Below are positions 6,513 to 8,901 of a DNA stretch of 8,901 bases, piece by piece. The stretch is taken from contig UQVN01000133.1 of NCBI GenBank assembly GCA_900544525.1, forward strand, positions 1 to 8,901, read 5' to 3'. A program made the position numbers and the translations under genes. The notes beneath the pieces are model-generated. The model was not told the DNA's origin, did no database searches, and worked only from the letters and a program-made list of their open reading frames with translations. Source of the DNA: an uncultured Eubacteriales bacterium. GTDB taxonomy: Bacteria; Bacillota; Clostridia; Lachnospirales; Lachnospiraceae. Within the stretch, counting starts at the first letter, position 1. Every line of letters begins with the position of its first letter.

Positions 6513-6541
6513 ATTGTAATCATTCTATCTTGCATTTTCAA
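6513..6541 (-). promoter_or_regulatory. Sigma-A-type promoter for the flavoprotein/proline gene run
   Basis: On the minus strand TTGAAA (6536-6541) is followed by exactly 17 bases and TACAAT (6513-6518), each box one mismatch from consensus. It gives a predicted start near 6506 and a leader of about 100 bases to the flavoprotein ATG at 6402. It is the best promoter match I found in any gap of the window, and it lies downstream of a weak terminator. I therefore take it as the head of the six-gene run. Confidence 0.6.
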
Positions 6542-6619
6542 TAGACTTTTCTCTTTTTGTTATTTTTCTTCTTAATTTCGTTCTTTTCTCTTGTCCTTTT
6601 TTACAAATTTAATAGCCAC

Positions 6620-6645
6620 AAAAAACATCTATCCTTTTGGTGATG
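6620..6645 (-). terminator. Weak intrinsic terminator after the BofC-like gene
   Basis: Starting 9 bases past the stop, the minus strand reads CATC-A-CC-AAAA-GG-ATA-GATG followed at once by six T residues (6620-6625). The hairpin is only 4 + 2 bp with an internal loop, so it is weak by itself. Its position and T tract are those of a terminator, and a good promoter follows about 80 bases on. Confidence 0.4.
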
Positions 6646-6654
6646 AGGAGTTGA

Positions 6655-6990
6655 TCAGCTTGTATAAGATTCTAAGAAATTATAAAGTGCCTCTTCATCT
6701 GTCATATATTTTTTTGCCAATATTTCTTCTTGGATACTCTCTGGAAGATCTTTCATAAAAATATTGGTGTATTCGTAAATGCTATCATCATTGGTTCGAT
6801 AAACCGTTACCATACCGTTATCTTCTGCTAAATAAAACTTATCCTGTACGACTGAACTTTGCACTTGTGGCTTTTCTAAGTCCTGCTTAATCACTCCCAC
6901 TTGTCCTCCTGTCCATATTCCAATGCCAAATGCCAATAAAACGGCGATAATTAAAATGGTATAAAACTTTCCTCTTGTCATTTCTCCCAT
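6655..6990 (-). CDS. Small single-pass membrane protein with a BofC C-terminal-like domain
   Basis: This 111-residue protein has a short basic N-terminus, one hydrophobic segment (about residues 10-27, ILIIAVLLAFGIGIW) acting as signal anchor or membrane helix, a linker (28-50) and a soluble domain (51-111). The domain runs FYLAEDNGMVTVYR (52-65), then DLPESIQEEILAKKYMTDEE (81-100), then LYNFLESYTS (102-111). This order (strand reading 'Y.. .DNG.V.VY', then LP and a C-terminal 'eEal.nfLE.YtS') resembles the BofC C-terminal domain. In B. subtilis, BofC restrains the SpoIVB protease during sporulation. The match is by eye, the N-terminal BofC domain is absent, and function is not established. 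ATG at 6990 has AAAGGAG about 12 bases upstream. A second ATG at 6981, with GGGAG just before it, is a possible alternative start. It is separated from its neighbours by terminators on both sides. Confidence 0.75.
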   Translation of the reverse strand: MGEMTRGKFYTILIIAVLLAFGIGIWTGGQVGVIKQDLEKPQVQSSVVQDKFYLAEDNGMVTVYRTNDDSIYEYTNIFMKDLPESIQEEILAKKYMTDEEALYNFLESYTS

Positions 6991-7092
6991 TTGTTCTATT
7001 CACTCCTTTAAACGATTTCCTTTTTTGGTTCTTTTATCATTATTTCCAAATAAAAACCATTTAAACCGTTTATTTAAAAAATAGAAATAACG

Positions 7093-7116
7093 AAAAAAAG
7101 CACGCATAGCGTGCTT
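7093..7116 (-). terminator. Strong intrinsic terminator after the flippase gene
   Basis: On the minus strand AAGCACGC-TAT-GCGTGCTT forms a perfect 8-bp stem (7098-7105 with 7109-7116) with a three-base loop. It runs directly into seven T residues (7093-7099). It lies 35 bases past the flippase stop and is the clearest terminator in the window. Confidence 0.92.
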
Positions 7117-7151
7117 CTCATCCTTTCTATTTCATTCTAATGTTTGACATT

Positions 7152-8774
7152 CTATAGTAAATGCATTTTTCTTGCAATACGAATTAATATGGTTCCTTTT
7201 GGGAATTTTCTTAATTCGTCTTCTGTAATTCCCTTTAAAATAATCATTGTTGCAAAATAAATGGCTCCTGCAACACAAATAGCTAAAATTGTGCTGATGC
7301 TATTTGACTTTAACAAAGCATAACAGCCTTTATAGAAGCCAAATGCTACGACTGCCATAATGCAAGAACATAATGTCGGAATTATAAGAACTTTTTTTAC
7401 ATTCATTGTATAATTCAAATATTTTTTCAGAGACATTCCATTTAAAATACACATGCTGGCGGTAAATACCGTTGTAGATGCGAGTACCGCATATACATGG
7501 AGTCTTCCAAAATATAGCATAGGTACTAACGCTATAATATGAATCACAAGAGAAATGGCAGAATGTCGTACTGGAAGTTTTAATTTTCCAATCGCTTGTA
7601 ATACCGAATTCGAAATAGTAGAAATACAATATAAAACAATGTTAATTCCTCCATACAAAAATAACTTTGCTGAAGTATCCGTATAAGCAGATGGAAATAA
7701 CATTTTAAGAATCGGCTCTGCTAAACTCATCAATCCAAGTGTTGCTGGAATGGCGAGCATTAATGTAAACTGAAATGCTAAATTGACTCTTCGATTCGTA
7801 TCTCTTTTTTCACCCTTCACTAAAGAAGTTGTAATTGCTGGTATCATAGCACTGGAAATAGCACTAGCAAACGCAATGGGAACAGCAATTAGCATCTTAT
7901 ACTGTCCAGTAAAAATGCCCCAAAAATCATCCATAGCATTCACGTTCATTCCAATTTCACTATTGATATATTTATAAAAGTAGAGATCAACCGTACCACT
8001 AATATTATAAATGAACGTACTAAAAATAACTGGTGTCAATGTATGAATAATAATTCTCATTATTTCTTGATAAGAATCCTCTACACCACTGACATCTCGT
8101 TCCACTAAACTTTTTGCTCTTGGACGGTACATAAAAAACAAGGCTATCATAAAGAGAAGTGCAACTAAAACACCGATAGAAGTTCCTAGTGCGCTTCCTG
8201 CTGCCCCATAGACATAGACATTTTCCATATCACCTACCGCATAAAAAGAACGGGTAATCAAATAAGCGATTCCTACACTTCCTACCGCATTCGCCAATTG
8301 TTCTAATATTTGCGAAAAAGAGGTTGGAAGCATCGTCCGATGTCCTTGGAAATATCCACGAAATACCCCTAAAATTCCAGAAAAGAAAATAGTTGGTGAA
8401 AGCACTTTTAGTGAAATCGCACTTTTTTCTCCAAGAGTTGGTGCTAAAAACCACGCAATTCCCATTCCAATAATACCGACAATAATCGCATAGCATAACG
8501 CTCCATGAAAGACTTTTTTTGCATTTTTATACTGCCCTAAAGCAATTTTTGCTGACATCTCCTTTGACAAAGCAAGAGGAATACTGTAAGAAGAGACGAG
8601 CAAAACCATAGAATAAATCTCATATGCTGCACTATAATAGCCATTTCCACGGTTTCCTATGATTCCAGTCAACGGCACGCGATATAACATTCCAATTAAA
8701 CGAACGATAATACCAGCCATTGCTAAAATACCACCTTGTAGTAAAAAATTATTACTTCTTTTCGTTTTTCCCAT
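7152..8774 (-). CDS. SpoVB/MurJ-like polysaccharide or lipid-linked precursor flippase
   Basis: This 540-residue integral membrane protein of the MOP superfamily has about 14 hydrophobic segments, the usual number for Wzx/MurJ/SpoVB transporters. The N-terminus ILAMAGIIVRLIGMLYRVPL (16-35), NRGNGYYSAAYEIYSMVLLV (41-60) and IPLALSKEMS (65-74) are typical of the SpoVB/YtgP group. So are GVFRGYFQGHRTMLPTSFSQ (136-155) and ILEQ (156-159). Charged loops lie at about 217-240 and 320-330. Members move undecaprenyl-linked wall precursors across the membrane: SpoVB acts in spore cortex synthesis, while MurJ/YtgP acts in vegetative lipid II export. From sequence alone I cannot say which role this copy has. 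AGGAG (8785-8789) lies 10 bases before the ATG. The gene stands alone between a hairpin upstream and a strong terminator downstream. Confidence 0.9.
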   Translation of the reverse strand: MGKTKRSNNFLLQGGILAMAGIIVRLIGMLYRVPLTGIIGNRGNGYYSAAYEIYSMVLLVSSYSIPLALSKEMSAKIALGQYKNAKKVFHGALCYAIIVGIIGMGIAWFLAPTLGEKSAISLKVLSPTIFFSGILGVFRGYFQGHRTMLPTSFSQILEQLANAVGSVGIAYLITRSFYAVGDMENVYVYGAAGSALGTSIGVLVALLFMIALFFMYRPRAKSLVERDVSGVEDSYQEIMRIIIHTLTPVIFSTFIYNISGTVDLYFYKYINSEIGMNVNAMDDFWGIFTGQYKMLIAVPIAFASAISSAMIPAITTSLVKGEKRDTNRRVNLAFQFTLMLAIPATLGLMSLAEPILKMLFPSAYTDTSAKLFLYGGINIVLYCISTISNSVLQAIGKLKLPVRHSAISLVIHIIALVPMLYFGRLHVYAVLASTTVFTASMCILNGMSLKKYLNYTMNVKKVLIIPTLCSCIMAVVAFGFYKGCYALLKSNSISTILAICVAGAIYFATMIILKGITEDELRKFPKGTILIRIARKMHLL

Positions 8775-8802
8775 AAACTTTTATCTCCTGAGAATTTTTA
8801 TG

Positions 8803-8837
8803 AAAAAACTATGAGAAACAGGCTTTGTAAGTTTCTC
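8803..8837 (-). terminator. Terminator-like hairpin upstream of the flippase gene
   Basis: GAGAAAC/GTTTCTC forms a perfect 7-bp stem (8813-8819 with 8831-8837) with an 11-base loop. On the minus strand it is followed by ATAG and six T residues (8803-8808). It lies 8 bases past a possible stop of an upstream gene, so it may end that gene's transcript. Alternatively it could sit in the flippase leader as an attenuator. Confidence 0.45.
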
Positions 8838-8845
8838 TTTTCTTT

Positions 8846-8901
8846 TCACAAAAATTTATTTTTGGTATTATCTTTTTCGCGATAAATATCCATATTATCA
8901 T
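8846..8901 (-). CDS. Possible C-terminal end of an upstream gene (partial)
   Basis: One minus-strand frame is open from the window edge for 17 codons (reading DNMDIYREKDNTKNKFL) to TGA at 8846-8848. It is followed 8 bases later by the terminator-like hairpin. That arrangement fits the hydrophilic tail of a gene entering from the right. Another frame is also open here, down to a TAG beyond the hairpin, and the stretch is too short to identify a family. Confidence 0.3.
   Translation of the reverse strand, partial: DNMDIYREKDNTKNKFL

Noticed and set aside
6542..6619. Purine-rich stretch upstream of the flavoprotein promoter as an RNA gene
   Set aside because: I find no stable fold, promoter or terminator specific to it. 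It looks like a plain AT-rich spacer.
6572..6628. An 18-codon ORF (begins MFFVAIK) with AAAGGA 3 to 4 bases upstream
   Set aside because: Its start lies inside the weak terminator hairpin, the spacing is tight and the sequence is A-rich spacer. There is no evidence of selection, and a terminator explains the position better.
1..8901. T-box (tRNA-Pro type) control of the proline genes, tRNA/rRNA genes, CRISPR arrays, insertion sequences
   Set aside because: I looked for the T-box antiterminator consensus, cloverleaf-like stretches, regularly spaced repeats and transposase-like reading frames, and saw none. A covariance-model scan would settle the RNA part.

Overview
The window is AT-rich bacterial DNA. 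All eight supported genes lie on the minus strand, so the transcription order runs from high to low coordinates. Low GC, strong AGGAGG-type ribosome binding sites, tight gene packing, and a BofC-like protein beside a SpoVB/MurJ-type flippase point to a spore-forming Firmicute, most likely a Clostridia/Lachnospiraceae gut anaerobe. That placement is inferred from gene content and style, not from a marker gene.

Right part (about 8901 to 6990): at the edge is a possible tail of an upstream gene and a terminator-like hairpin. Then comes a 540-residue multi-pass polysaccharide/lipid flippase of the SpoVB/MurJ superfamily, closed by a very clear intrinsic terminator (7093-7116). Middle right (6990 to 6655): a small single-pass membrane protein whose outer domain resembles the BofC C-terminal domain, followed by a weak terminator.

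Middle and left (6541 to 61): a sigma-A-like promoter (TTGAAA, 17 bp, TACAAT) with a palindrome at its predicted start site begins what looks like one long transcript. It carries two flavoproteins (an HI0933/BaiN-family enzyme and a COG2509-family dehydrogenase), proB, a DUF896 protein, 5-formyltetrahydrofolate cyclo-ligase and proA, ending in a hairpin terminator at 65-128. proB and proA give the two steps from glutamate to glutamate-5-semialdehyde in proline synthesis. The DUF896 and folate genes sit between them. I see no clear terminator inside this run.

The most notable anomaly is that the HI0933/BaiN-family gene is split by a single extra base near 5320-5330. The downstream frame still encodes the conserved FAD-binding C-terminus and reaches the next gene with a 4-base ATGA overlap, which suggests a very recent lesion, a sequence error or frameshifting. 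Smaller points are a lysine/arginine-rich tail on that protein, a hairpin/mini-ORF leader in front of proB, and start-less Shine-Dalgarno motifs in front of both proB and proA. I do not see a defence system, mobile element, CRISPR array, tRNA or rRNA. Most of this is ordinary core metabolism and envelope biology.
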